Below are positions 22,024-32,000 of a stretch of 64,000 nt of DNA, piece after piece. Under the pieces are notes generated by a model. It was not told the DNA's origin, searched no databases, and saw nothing but the letters and a program-made list of their open reading frames with translations. This DNA comes from Macrostomum hystrix (Eukaryota; Platyhelminthes; Macrostomidae): the NCBI GenBank assembly GCA_950097015.1, contig CATNEN010000011.1, forward strand, positions 558,001 to 622,000. The letters are read 5' to 3'. How positions within the stretch are numbered: the first letter of the stretch is position 1; each line of letters starts with the position of its first letter. A program made the position numbers and the translations under genes.

Positions 22024-22945
22024 TGTCGTATTTTAGTCTTGGAAAATGTTTCAAGTATATTTTGTGATGAATATCTGTTATCTTTTTACCTATTGACAAA
22101 AGTATTTTGAGTTGGATAAATACTTTAAAAGTGAACAAGGATTGTCTGACGCGCAAAGGCGTTTAAGAAAGAAAACACAGAGCAGAGATCGATCAAACGC
22201 ATGAGCAGTGAGCCACAACCCTACCTAAAATTAAAGCCGCTTTAACTTTCAAGAGAATAAAGTGAACAAAAACACACTGAAGTCGAAATTCTTACTCGTA
22301 AAAGTGCTAGATATATAAAATTGCACATCAAATAACTGCAGGTCAAGAGCCACAAGTTTGTCAGTGAGCGAAAAAAATAATCAGCGCTAGTAAGAATATT
22401 TCTTGTATATTTATCTTCTTTGTACGGCTCGTACATAATTGGCAATGATACTGCCCGCACAAAAAAATAAATCAGGTTGGAAGTGTAGGAAAACATTACT
22501 GATCAGGGTGATCATTACATTAAATGTGACACTAGTTACACATTAGGTAATAAATAGTAAAACGGTGAGCAAAGCGTTCTATTAATCCTTTTGTTTCCTA
22601 GTAAAGGCCTTGCAACGTGTGCATTCGTAAGTGAATTTAAACAAAAAAGATCTTCGCATCATGGATCCATTCTGATCGCAAAATATATTTTTTTCGCTGG
22701 AAGCAAAGTTAAACAAACATAAAAACTCGAGGAATTCAAAGACAGCTTTAAAAAAGCGGTGAAGCAAGGCGGATAAACTTTGTAAGGAAAATCATAGGAA
22801 AAAATTGATAAAACCAACGAGGAAGCCTTGATTTATTGAGAGTAGCAGATACAGCATGCGGTGAAGTAAGTGAGCAAGCGCAATGTTTGAGTACCATTTT
22901 CCATAGAAGACGTCACAAAATTCTCCTAGGGTTTCTGTAAACAGA
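22024..22945. other. Spacer upstream of the 21-22 kb gene
   Basis: AT-rich non-coding DNA that would include the promoter of the minus-strand gene ending its start codon at 22023. No exon or RNA gene is recognised. Confidence 0.4.
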
Positions 22946-22949
22946 AGAA

Positions 22950-23240
22950 ATACCACGGGGTATTTCCAATACCCTTACCCATATTTCGTGTCTCCCAAAT
23001 TATTCAACAAATTGTCATGAAAATCCAGAAAACACGCCAACTTTTTCCGCTTTATCCAATGAAAAAACTTCCAGAATATCGATAAAAACTTTTATCGATT
23101 TGACTTTCACGCAATTCGGTCAGTCGGTTTGGGAGCCATCGTGAAGTAGGGGAGTACTTGGTGAGTACTCAAAATATTCAGAGTACTCACCACGTGGTCT
23201 TTCCCCAGGGGGGATAGTGCGGACTTTCTACTGTTGAAGC
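22950..23240. repeat. Dispersed repeat C, longest copy
   Basis: Begins ACCACGGGGTATTTCCAATA, continues through GTCATGAAAATCCAG and CTTCCAGAATATCGATAAAA, and includes GACTTTCACGCAATTCGGTC and GCCATCGTGAAGTAGG. Ordered words are shared with 11085-11345, 13130-13260 and (inverted) 32650-32765. Class unknown; CCACG at both ends hints at short terminal inverted repeats. Confidence 0.55.
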
Positions 23241-23273
23241 ATCGATAAAAATGGTCCTGGCAAAACTCGACCG

Positions 23274-24695
23274 TCAATTCTCGCCAGAACCGGCAGCTGC
23301 CGCTTGTCCTCCTGTGCGCCAAACCGGAGCTCCACCGAATCGAAACGCCTCGGCTGGGCCATGACCTCGATCTCCGACAGTCGCCGCAGTCGGCGCCAAG
23401 TCGCTGGAATAGTCTAGCAGAGCGCCGAGGCTCAACGGCTGCCAGGCACCGGAGTCGCTGCCGCCGTACATCATCAGCAGCCGGCGCCTGCGCTCTTGCA
23501 GAGTCGTCGGAGCCGACTGCTGCTGATTCTTTCGCATCGACGCTGAACTGGTCGACAGCGACGGTAGAAAGTGCCGTCTCGGCGCGGTCGGCGCTGCCAG
23601 GGCCGATGCTGTAGCGGCTGCCAGAGCTGATCGCCTGGATCTGGCCGCCTGCCGGTCCTCGGTCTGCTTGACGATCACCGACATCGGATCGTTGACAGCG
23701 GCGTACTCGGCGGCGAAGCGCTCGCTGAAGCGTAACAGCCCGCCATCGTCCGGCTTGGATGCGACGGCTTCGTCCACTAGGCGGTAGCGAAAGTTGTCGT
23801 AGCTGCCGCGAAGCTTCCGCCTACCTGCGCTGTCTAAATCACGGCGCAAGTAGGGATTATTCTCCTCGGTCACTGGCTCCAGGCGACCTCTTTGACTGGC
23901 GAGCTCCAATTCGTCGTATTTTCGCGTCACATCGAACGCCTGGTAGATCTGAGCCGAAGCGTCCGCAGCCGCTGCTTCTCGAGCCGACTTCGATATCAGA
24001 AACCTCCCGACGCCCAAGTTGCTCCAGCTGTCCTCGACGTCGTTCTCTGAAGAAGCCGCTTTGTTCTCATGGCAACCAACGGCAAGAGCTGGCAACGGAT
24101 TATTGTGCATCAGCATCTGGTAGGTGTCTCGATGCAGCTGGGCCTGTCTGTACATCACCTGCGGATATTTTAGAGAACGCTTATTTGCACTTTTCTGATG
24201 AAATATTTCTACCATAACAGGCCGCTGTGCGAGTTCTTTTTTCGACTCTCTCACCTCCTTTCTTCTCCGTCTCTCCAGCGCTGGTCGCGACCGTGGATTA
24301 GCCAACATCTGGCGGAACTCTCCATAGTCGTCGTCGCCGAACATTCTTGGCACCGGGGCCATCCGCCTGGCGATGCAGTCCCTAGCGTAGGTGTTGTAGG
24401 CTTCGCGAAGTCTCTCGGCCTCCACCTGGCTGCGCTGAGCAACCCTGGCACGAGATTCGGCGCGCAAACTGCCCCACACATCGTTGGCATCGGAGGTGAC
24501 ACTCTTCAGTGTCGTTGAAGTCTTCTCTCGGTACATCTGCTCGGCGCGAGTGTCCGCCTGCGGCTTCGGGTGCAGAAATTCGTCAGCCGCCCTGCGGCCG
24601 AGATATTCCTCGAGCACAGCGGCGTGATCGACTGGCTGTTGATGCGACTCATCGTCGGTCGCATCCGGCTGGATGTGCTCAGTGAAAGACGGTTC
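23274..24695 (-). CDS. Unidentified Arg/Ala-rich protein, 5' end missing
   Basis: Open from an acceptor (AAATTTTCCAG) at 24696 to a stop at 23274. No initiator ATG precedes the early residues, so one or more 5' exons are not located. The protein is charged and helical, with Arg/Glu/Ala-rich segments (RARVAQRSQVEAERLREAYN; RRRRKEVRESKKEL) and a conserved-looking GSYDNFRYRLVDEAV. The C-terminal part is Ala/Ser-rich with ERRRRLLMMYGG. No family is recognised. An AT-rich 60-base segment at about 24160-24219 begins GTTATGG and ends CCGCAG on the coding strand, is in frame and lacks stops; it is probably a small intron that could also be retained. Codon use elsewhere is GC-rich like neighbouring genes. 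Confidence 0.6.
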   Translation of the reverse strand, partial: EPSFTEHIQPDATDDESHQQPVDHAAVLEEYLGRRAADEFLHPKPQADTRAEQMYREKTSTTLKSVTSDANDVWGSLRAESRARVAQRSQVEAERLREAYNTYARDCIARRMAPVPRMFGDDDYGEFRQMLANPRSRPALERRRRKEVRESKKELAQRPVMVEIFHQKSANKRSLKYPQVMYRQAQLHRDTYQMLMHNNPLPALAVGCHENKAASSENDVEDSWSNLGVGRFLISKSAREAAAADASAQIYQAFDVTRKYDELELASQRGRLEPVTEENNPYLRRDLDSAGRRKLRGSYDNFRYRLVDEAVASKPDDGGLLRFSERFAAEYAAVNDPMSVIVKQTEDRQAARSRRSALAAATASALAAPTAPRRHFLPSLSTSSASMRKNQQQSAPTTLQERRRRLLMMYGGSDSGAWQPLSLGALLDYSSDLAPTAATVGDRGHGPAEAFRFGGAPVWRTGGQAAAAGSGEN

Positions 24696-25970
24696 CTGGA
24701 AAATTTGATTCGTTTTTTATAAGTTCTAAGAACAAACGTAAAGAATATTGTTCTCTTAGAGATAAATTATACACAAGTGAAAACAAAACGGTTTAAAAAT
24801 ATTGTTTCTAACTTGAAAGTTGCATTGAATGAACTATAAGTGACAAGTTTTTGTGCTTCACCCTTTGTTTTCAAGAAATAAGTAACTTTCTTTTTAGCTA
24901 TATATTTTTACAGCTATAGTGGAGCATTCATATATGTTTAAAAGCAGTGCTATAGAAAAGTGCAGAAATTTCCGCGAATAATTTATCTGGCAACTTTTAT
25001 AAAAAGGATTTCATTTATTAATTTCCTTAATTTTTGCATATATTCTCATGAAGCCCACATAATTGACATGTAATAAGTAGCTGGATGCAAAATTAAAACT
25101 TACACTAATTGAAGAATATAGTCATTAATGTAATTTAAATTCTTTGTCACTAAATTTTAATTTTTATGTACTAACACTAACAAACATCACTATTATGAAG
25201 TCAATAAAGACAATAAAACGTGGCACAACTTGAAGACGATAAATAAAATTAAAATGTATATAGTCATTAATCATGTTATTTCGTTATTTGTGAAAACTTT
25301 TGTGGGAAATTTATGTTATCCGTTTTTTCGCTGTTAGATGGATTGATTAAAGCCAATTCAACACAGTAAATTAACATGTCTAGACAATTTTGTTGATGTA
25401 CTAGAGGCAAAGAAGAAACATATTTATTATTTTCGTTGTTCAAATAAAAATAAGAGCTTTCATTTTATAAGTCAATTATTAGCAAACTAAAATAGTGTAG
25501 GTGTGTCCTAATGCTGCGAGTATTTAAAAAAATTTGTCTTTTCGAAAAAGTCAATACCTAGCAGACAAAAAATTATTTTAATAACTAACTCGATTAAATT
25601 TACTTTATTTAATTTTTTATACTATTTCTTGAGTACCCAACAAATTAGTTGTCAGAATCGATTTTAAAACCGGTTGCCACCTACTGCTTGTAGAATGTAA
25701 CAATATGTGTAATATGTGATTGAATTATTGCATTTTCACTTTGAAGCTGTTTAAAGCATGCTATAAAATGGGCTGCATTTAACTTGGCGGACAAAATTAA
25801 AGCGCAATTAGTTAGGCTTTGTTTAACTAAGGCTTTAAACGTTCAATACTACGAATTTCAATTTCAATACTACTGAACATCAAGGCTTCTCATCTTAGTC
25901 ACAAAGTTTACAAATTAAAAAATAATGTGAATATTCGGCAAACAGACTCAGCTTTTATTTTGCTTATTTA
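24696..25970. other. AT-rich spacer
   Basis: Very AT-rich DNA between the unidentified minus-strand gene and the mariner element. It may contain an upstream exon of that gene, but I could not support one. Confidence 0.4.
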
Positions 25971-26326
25971 ACGGGTGTCCCAAAAATGGGTAACACTTTG
26001 TGCGCTCACTGTGAGTGAACAGTTACGCCTATAGCCAAGTAATTTAGCAGGCCTACAGTAAATATTTGTAAGTTTTTACAAATTTGTAAATTTTCGTAAC
26101 AAAAATTTGGTTACGAAATATTGCTCTAGAGGTGAGTTATTGACATGGATGAATGAATAGAATAGAATTATATTCATTCATCCATGGTTTATATTGAGCA
26201 CAGAAGTGTACGCTAGCTTTTCTGCCAAGCTTTGCCTACACAGCTGCCATAGACATTAATATTTTGCTTTAAAAAATCTTAAGCAGCATAGACTCTGAGA
26301 CGGTGTGTGCATGGTCAAATGCCAGT
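25971..26326. repeat. Left terminal inverted repeat of the mariner element
   Basis: Matches 28003-27723 in reverse complement with modest divergence. A 54-base hairpin insertion (26145-26185 stem-loop) interrupts it and is absent from the right repeat. Confidence 0.9.
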
Positions 26327-26506
26327 TTATTTGAAAAATCGCTGTTGTTTTTTGAGCTTGTACGCTAGCTTCTCTGCTAAGCTTTGCCATAGACAATATT
26401 TTTGCGTAATAAAATGACAAAGCATGCATAGACTCTGCATGAGACTCTGATCTAACGTTAAAATTTCCCATGGACGATTATAGCAGCCGCATAGTAGAAA
26501 CCGTCA

Positions 26507-27620
26507 ATGGCCTGTAAGTTTGAAGAAGAAAACTCGTCTTCGGATCATCCAGTGCTATTACCGAAATGGAGAGAGCGTCACAGCTGCTTCGAGACAGTTC
26601 AACACTTGGCGAAATGCTCAACCAAACGCTGCGGCCATTCCTCTTTGCACAAAGAAGAATGTTCATCAACTGGTGCAAAAGTTTCTGACAAAAAAGAACT
26701 TACAGTTGTCACATAAAGGACACAGTGGCAGACCTCGCAGTGTCAGGACAGAAGAGCGCGTTTTTGACGTGATGAGAGAGTTGGAGGGTGAGAGAAATTC
26801 TCTGAGACAATTTGTTTCACGAGACCAGCTCGAAATGTCAACTTCGACTGTGCAGCGAATCGCGAGACAGGATCTTCACCTGCATGCATATCGTGCAGAG
26901 AAGAAGCACGGACTGCTACCAAGCGACTTTGTGCAGCGAGCAGAACTGTGTCATCTAATGCTGAACATGCGCACTCTTGAGAACACCAATCAGCCAATTG
27001 TGTTTGTTGACGAAGCCACATTTCGAACAGACGGCACGGTCAATCTCACGAATGACCGCGCGGTTCTGGTTCGCACGTAATTGGCACAGCCCCGAACATC
27101 CCGCCAGCCGAAGCACATCAAAATGCGCAAAGAGCAACAGTATTGGCTGGTACATTTCACGAGACTGCATGGCTTGGGGGGCCCTATTTTTTTCCCTGGA
27201 ACTGTCAACTCTAAGGCTTATCAGGATGCATTGGAGCTTTTTCTGATTCTGGATCTTAATGCGGCTAGCATCCGAAACGTTTGGTTTGTGCAAGATGGTC
27301 CTGCGCACACGTCTCGACTCGCCAGTTTCTTAGTGACGCTTTCGGTGCCGATAGATCAGAGTGATTAGCAAAACCTTGGCCAGCAAGATGGTCACCTGAT
27401 TTGAATCCGGTCGACTACTTTCTTTGGGGCTTTGCTCGTGAGCTCGTCTACGCCCATGGAGGCTTTTTGAATTTACATCATCTGAACGCATCCATTGTTC
27501 GAGCTTTTGATTAGATTCGGCAGAACCGGATGGATGCTGTCCGCAATTATGCCGCCGATGGCTTAATTCTTTGGTCGGCTCCGTGAGTGCATTGAAAATG
27601 ATGGGTATCATTTGAGGCAC
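26507..27620 (+). pseudogene. Broken Tc1/mariner (IS630-type) transposase
   Basis: An N-terminal helix-turn-helix region (IQCYYRNGESVTAASRQFN; GHSGRPRS) is open at about 26520-27080, followed by catalytic blocks in shifting frames: FVDEATF (first Asp, near 27010), WFVQDGPAHTS (second Asp, 27294-27296), and SPDLNPVDYFLWG (third Asp, 27413-27415). A stop near 27080 and at least one further frameshift between the second and third blocks make it non-functional. The spacing of the last two acidic residues is about 39 codons, nearer the D37D-D41D groups than classical D34D mariners, though the frameshift makes this approximate. Confidence 0.88.
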
Positions 27621-27722
27621 AGATAAAAGTTTATGAACACCATAATGCTATCCTCACTGTACGTACGTTGTTGTCTATCCTTGTTTGCGTTACATGTTTG
27701 CTTTATGCTCCGTTTTTTCAGA

Positions 27723-28003
27723 TAAACAGGCATTTGACCACACACCGTCTCAGAGTCTATGCTGCTTAAAGATTTTTTAAAGCAAAATATTGTCTATGAC
27801 AGCTGTGTAGGCAAGGCTTGGCAGAAAAGCTAGCGTACACTTCTGTGCTCAATAACTCGTCTCTAGAGCGATTTTTCGTAACCAAATTTTTGTGGGAAAA
27901 ACTTACAAATGTTTACTTTAGACCTGTTAAATTACTTGGTTATAGGCCTAACTGTTCACTCACAGTGAGCGCACAAAGTGTTACCCTTTTTTGGGACACC
28001 CGC
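27723..28003. repeat. Right terminal inverted repeat of the mariner element
   Basis: Reverse complement of 25971-26326 without the hairpin insertion. Ends GGGACACCCGC, then TA. Confidence 0.9.
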
Positions 28004-28005
28004 TA

Positions 28006-29082
28006 TAACATTCTTTGTTTGTTCGTTGTTCCTAGTAGGCAATAAATAAATAAATAAATTATTGAAATTTCCGGCACGCGATTGTCGAGTGATTTTATTG
28101 AGTTATAACAACTTTGAAAATTGCATGGGTAAAGTATTTTATTTTCTTACTTGCATTTTTTTGTTGATTGCTTTTTTAATGTTTTTACTGTTAGAATATC
28201 TCATCGTTTGTTATTCGTTATAAGTGCCGAGGGCATGTATTTATTTTAACATTGAATATTTCCATCATTTTTACAAAATTGAACGGATTTGTGTTCTTAT
28301 TGTTTCGACACGAGACCGTGAATCGTTTCAATTTGAACTGCTTTGGTCGTTTTTCTTTTGCTGGTAATTTTATAGTTTCTTCGATATTCGATGACTAAGG
28401 ATGTGGTTGAATATAGTATCGCTTGTGTTTTCATGTTTTTTTCCTATGGACTAATGATAAAAAAATGTTATCAATATATGATATGATAGTTGCAATAATG
28501 ATTGGTATTTTAATAATTAAATACTTTGTGACAGATTCTTTATACTCGATTACACGAGATTTCTGTGCTTCGCACAGATTCTAATTAGGCTTTAAACTTA
28601 TAGTGGCTCATGCTGACAGCTTCTTCGAAAATTATTTTGAAGGCCTAAATTAGGATTTTTGCAGTACTTTGTTCTTGAAAACGTAGACCTAAAATTGAAA
28701 TTTAGTTTTGCTGCTTTATATTAGAAGGCTATTCTGTATAATTATTAAAGACATAATATCAATAACTGTTTAAGTCTTCAATAATAAATGTTTAAATTGG
28801 ACTACAAAATATTATTTTACGCTTCGATTTTTTCTCACAATAATGTCAATGTCATTTTTTACTCTATGAGCTAAAGTTTTATAAAAAATATTTATATTTA
28901 TTGAAATTTATTTTGTAATTAGTTGTATATTTTTAATCCACTTTAGTATTGATGTAATTGACAAGACTGAGAAGATCGATAACGAACGAATTCGCACAAA
29001 AAAAGATTTTTTTAGACAAATACGGAAAAAATCTAAACTTAACTCTTTATATCATTGTTCTATATTTCAGCGCAGTAAAGGA
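28006..29082. other. Spacer upstream of the CCDC66-like gene
   Basis: AT-rich non-coding DNA after the mariner element, with an AATA microsatellite at about 28043. A TATTTCAG acceptor at 29070 lies 12 bases before the first ATG of the CCDC66-like gene and would suit a 5' untranslated exon or trans-splicing. Confidence 0.4.
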
Positions 29083-32000
29083 ATGATTAAATTCGACGCC
29101 AGAAAAGATGACAAGGGAAGGCCAAAGATAACTTTCCAAGCTGGTAAAGTCCTTTTTAACTTTTTAACCTTAGACACCTGTTTTATTATAGTTATGGCTC
29201 GTATATGCTAAAAAAAGTAACAAAAGCCATTTTAATGAAACTCTGATCCCTCGCAGCTGATCAAAATCCGCGAGGCAACAGTCGAAAACAATCGGGCGGT
29301 GGAAGAGCTCCGGCTGGTGGGACAGATTCAAAACAACAGCGAGGTCAACAGCGTCGAGCTGGCCCAGCTGCGAAGGCATCCAATGCCGATGATCCGGCCC
29401 TCGGTCAACGAAAGCGCGCCCAGGCGGCAGCAGCGGACGATGCCGGCATCCTGACCGAGACTCAACTGAAAGCCATCCTGCAGTCGGTGGAGAAGCTCAC
29501 ATCAACTGGGGAAAGGGACGTCAGGATCGAAGTTGGTGAGTGTAAAAGGGGATGTCAACCTAGGCTCTAGAATGGATCCCGAGGTCGATCCTCGAACCAA
29601 ACCGAAACCAAGCCACGATCGATTCGGATAGAAACGCCGAGTCGCTTACAGCCGGCTACCATACCAATTAAAGTGCTGGAAGTTTTATGAGCACACGCCT
29701 CCTAAGGGATGCAACACTCGAAAGTTTGGACCATGGAGATTGTCCTGGATTGACTTGACATTAAATCCCCATTTTATGCTATTTGTCCCCGACGGTACCA
29801 AAGGAAGGCTGGGTGAGAGTTCTCGGCGTTTCTAGTCGACTAGATTGACAATCTACTGATTTCAGTCGGTTTGGTTTGAGGATTGACCTTTATCCAGTGT
29901 TAGGCGTGTTACCAAAAAAGTAACGATTATGGTGTTAATGATCGTTACTTTTAATCGTTACTTATATTTTTTGTAACTTTTACCACAAATCTGCAACTAT
30001 TTACGTAAGCACGTTATTATTACGTGTAGCTTTGTTAATCGGTCATCACTCAAATCATATGTTTTAATCTCCAACATTGTCCACTTTTTTAGACTCCGTT
30101 ATCACTCTCACTGATCTTGATTATTTCGGGCTTGGGTTAACCATGAAATCACATGAAGATTTTAGATTAGATTGATAAAGTGAAGTAATCAGAGTAAATT
30201 AACCAACTGCATGTAGTCAGTCTATGGAATGGACCAATAAATATTTCGCGAAATTTGGACTTCGCAACAAAAACAAAAAAACCTTCGAATCAAAAAAATG
30301 GATGCACAATATATCAATGTCAAACAAAGAAATCGAAAGATATAGTTGCTATTTATATAAACTTTACTATTTTTTATACTAGTATTTCGAAAAATACACA
30401 ATTTTTAATGCTGCAAAATAAATAATTTACAATGCTGCTAATTGCATATTTTGTTTCGGAACTTGGAAACAAAAACAGGTACGCGAAAAAGTAGCGTTGC
30501 AAAATAGTAACGATCATTATCAAATTGGTAACTAGTAACGAGAAACGCTCCCAACATTCCCTATATCCTCAAACCTCCTACCATCTATCTGTTACCTCTG
30601 ATCTCTGCCAGCTGATTATTGATCACAGCTCTGATAGCATTGTAGAATTATAGGCATGTTCTTAGTAATTAAACTCGTCATCTCCACTCCAGACGGGCAG
30701 CACAATCGCGTGAAGATTGAAGGCCGCTTGCACCAGCCCTGGGCCGTGTCGGACGATTCAGCCGAAGCCTCGAAGAAGCCATTGAAACCGCCGCCAGCAT
30801 CGTCAACAGCAAATCATCAGCGAGAGGCGGCAAATTCAAAGAGAACCGCCGGCCAGGCGTCTACAAAATCTGAGTCGCTAGATGAGAAAATGCAGCGACT
30901 GATAACTGAGAACATGGACAAGCTGAGCGAAGACGCTCTCGTAGATCTTCTGTCCAAGGTCTACGTTGAAGAGAAACAGCGGATGCTGGAACCGGACGAC
31001 AAAGCGGACTGGGATGACGCAAAAGCAGCTGCGTCTACTGAGCAGCCTCAAAGACAGCTCAGGGTAGGTGAAGCCTTTAGCTTTGTCGGAGTGCAATTAT
31101 TTCTACCTGAAATGAGGTAGTTTAGATTTTCATAATTTAGGATGACCATACTTTTTACAAACTACTTTAAGTAGAATTATAACCATACACTATTTCTCCC
31201 CATTATCGTTAGCACGTGACCAAAAATGTCCATCAGATTTAGCCTACCAAGTTTTTGTTCATTCTTTTTTGTCGCAGAACGGTCAGCCCGCTCCGAAGGC
31301 CGTCGAACAGGCCTCGCCAACGGTTGCCAAGGCCACTACGGCGGCAGCCTCTCTACCCGCAGCTGCCGCGGCGCCACAGGCAGTTCCACTGACCAAAGCG
31401 GAGCAGATGAAGCTCAAATGGGCCCAGGAGTTGGCCGAGCAGCAGGGCCTCTCCGGCTACGATCCATGGGGACGTCCGGGGGCCGGCGCACCGCCATTGT
31501 CCTCGTCTGGTCGGTTTCAGCCCCAGCAACAGCAGCAGCAGCAGTCTGCTAGGTAGCCGTCCAATTTATCTTGCAGAATTTCCTTAATTTGTCGCATACC
31601 ATCATGTCCGACAGGTCACAATTAAATAGACCTGACTGTTAGCACCCGGTCTAACAGGTTAGTGTCTTCGTCTAAAAGGCTAGAATATTCATCTAAGCAT
31701 CTTCATTAAAGATGTTATCTTCATATAGCAAGTTAGCATCTTCGACTAACAGGTTAGCATCTTCGACTAACAGGTTAGCATCTTCGACTAACAGGTTAGC
31801 ATCTTCGACTAACAGGTTAGCATCTTCGACTAACAGGTTAGCATCTTCGACTTACAGGTTAGCATCTTCATATCACAGGTTTGTATCTTCATTTAACAGG
31901 TTAGTATCTTGATAGAACAGGTTAGCATCTTCGTCTAACAGGTGTCCGTGAACCTGTCTTAACTAATTTATTAAGTGACGTCAAATAGTCAATGCACCTG

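Larger units (their letters stand above)
25971..28003 (+). mobile_element. Tc1/mariner-superfamily element with long inverted repeats
   Basis: The element is flanked by TA at 25969-25970 and 28004-28005, the target duplication of this superfamily. Ends read GGGTGTCCCAAAAA and its complement. The inverted repeats are long: about 300 bases at 25971-26326 (excluding a 54-base insertion) and 27723-28003, sharing GTAACACTTTGTGCGCTCAC and AGACTCTGAGACGGTGTGTG. An internal direct duplication of part of the left repeat (CGCTAGCTT...GCCATAGACA) lies at about 26365-26400. The transposase inside is broken. Confidence 0.92.
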
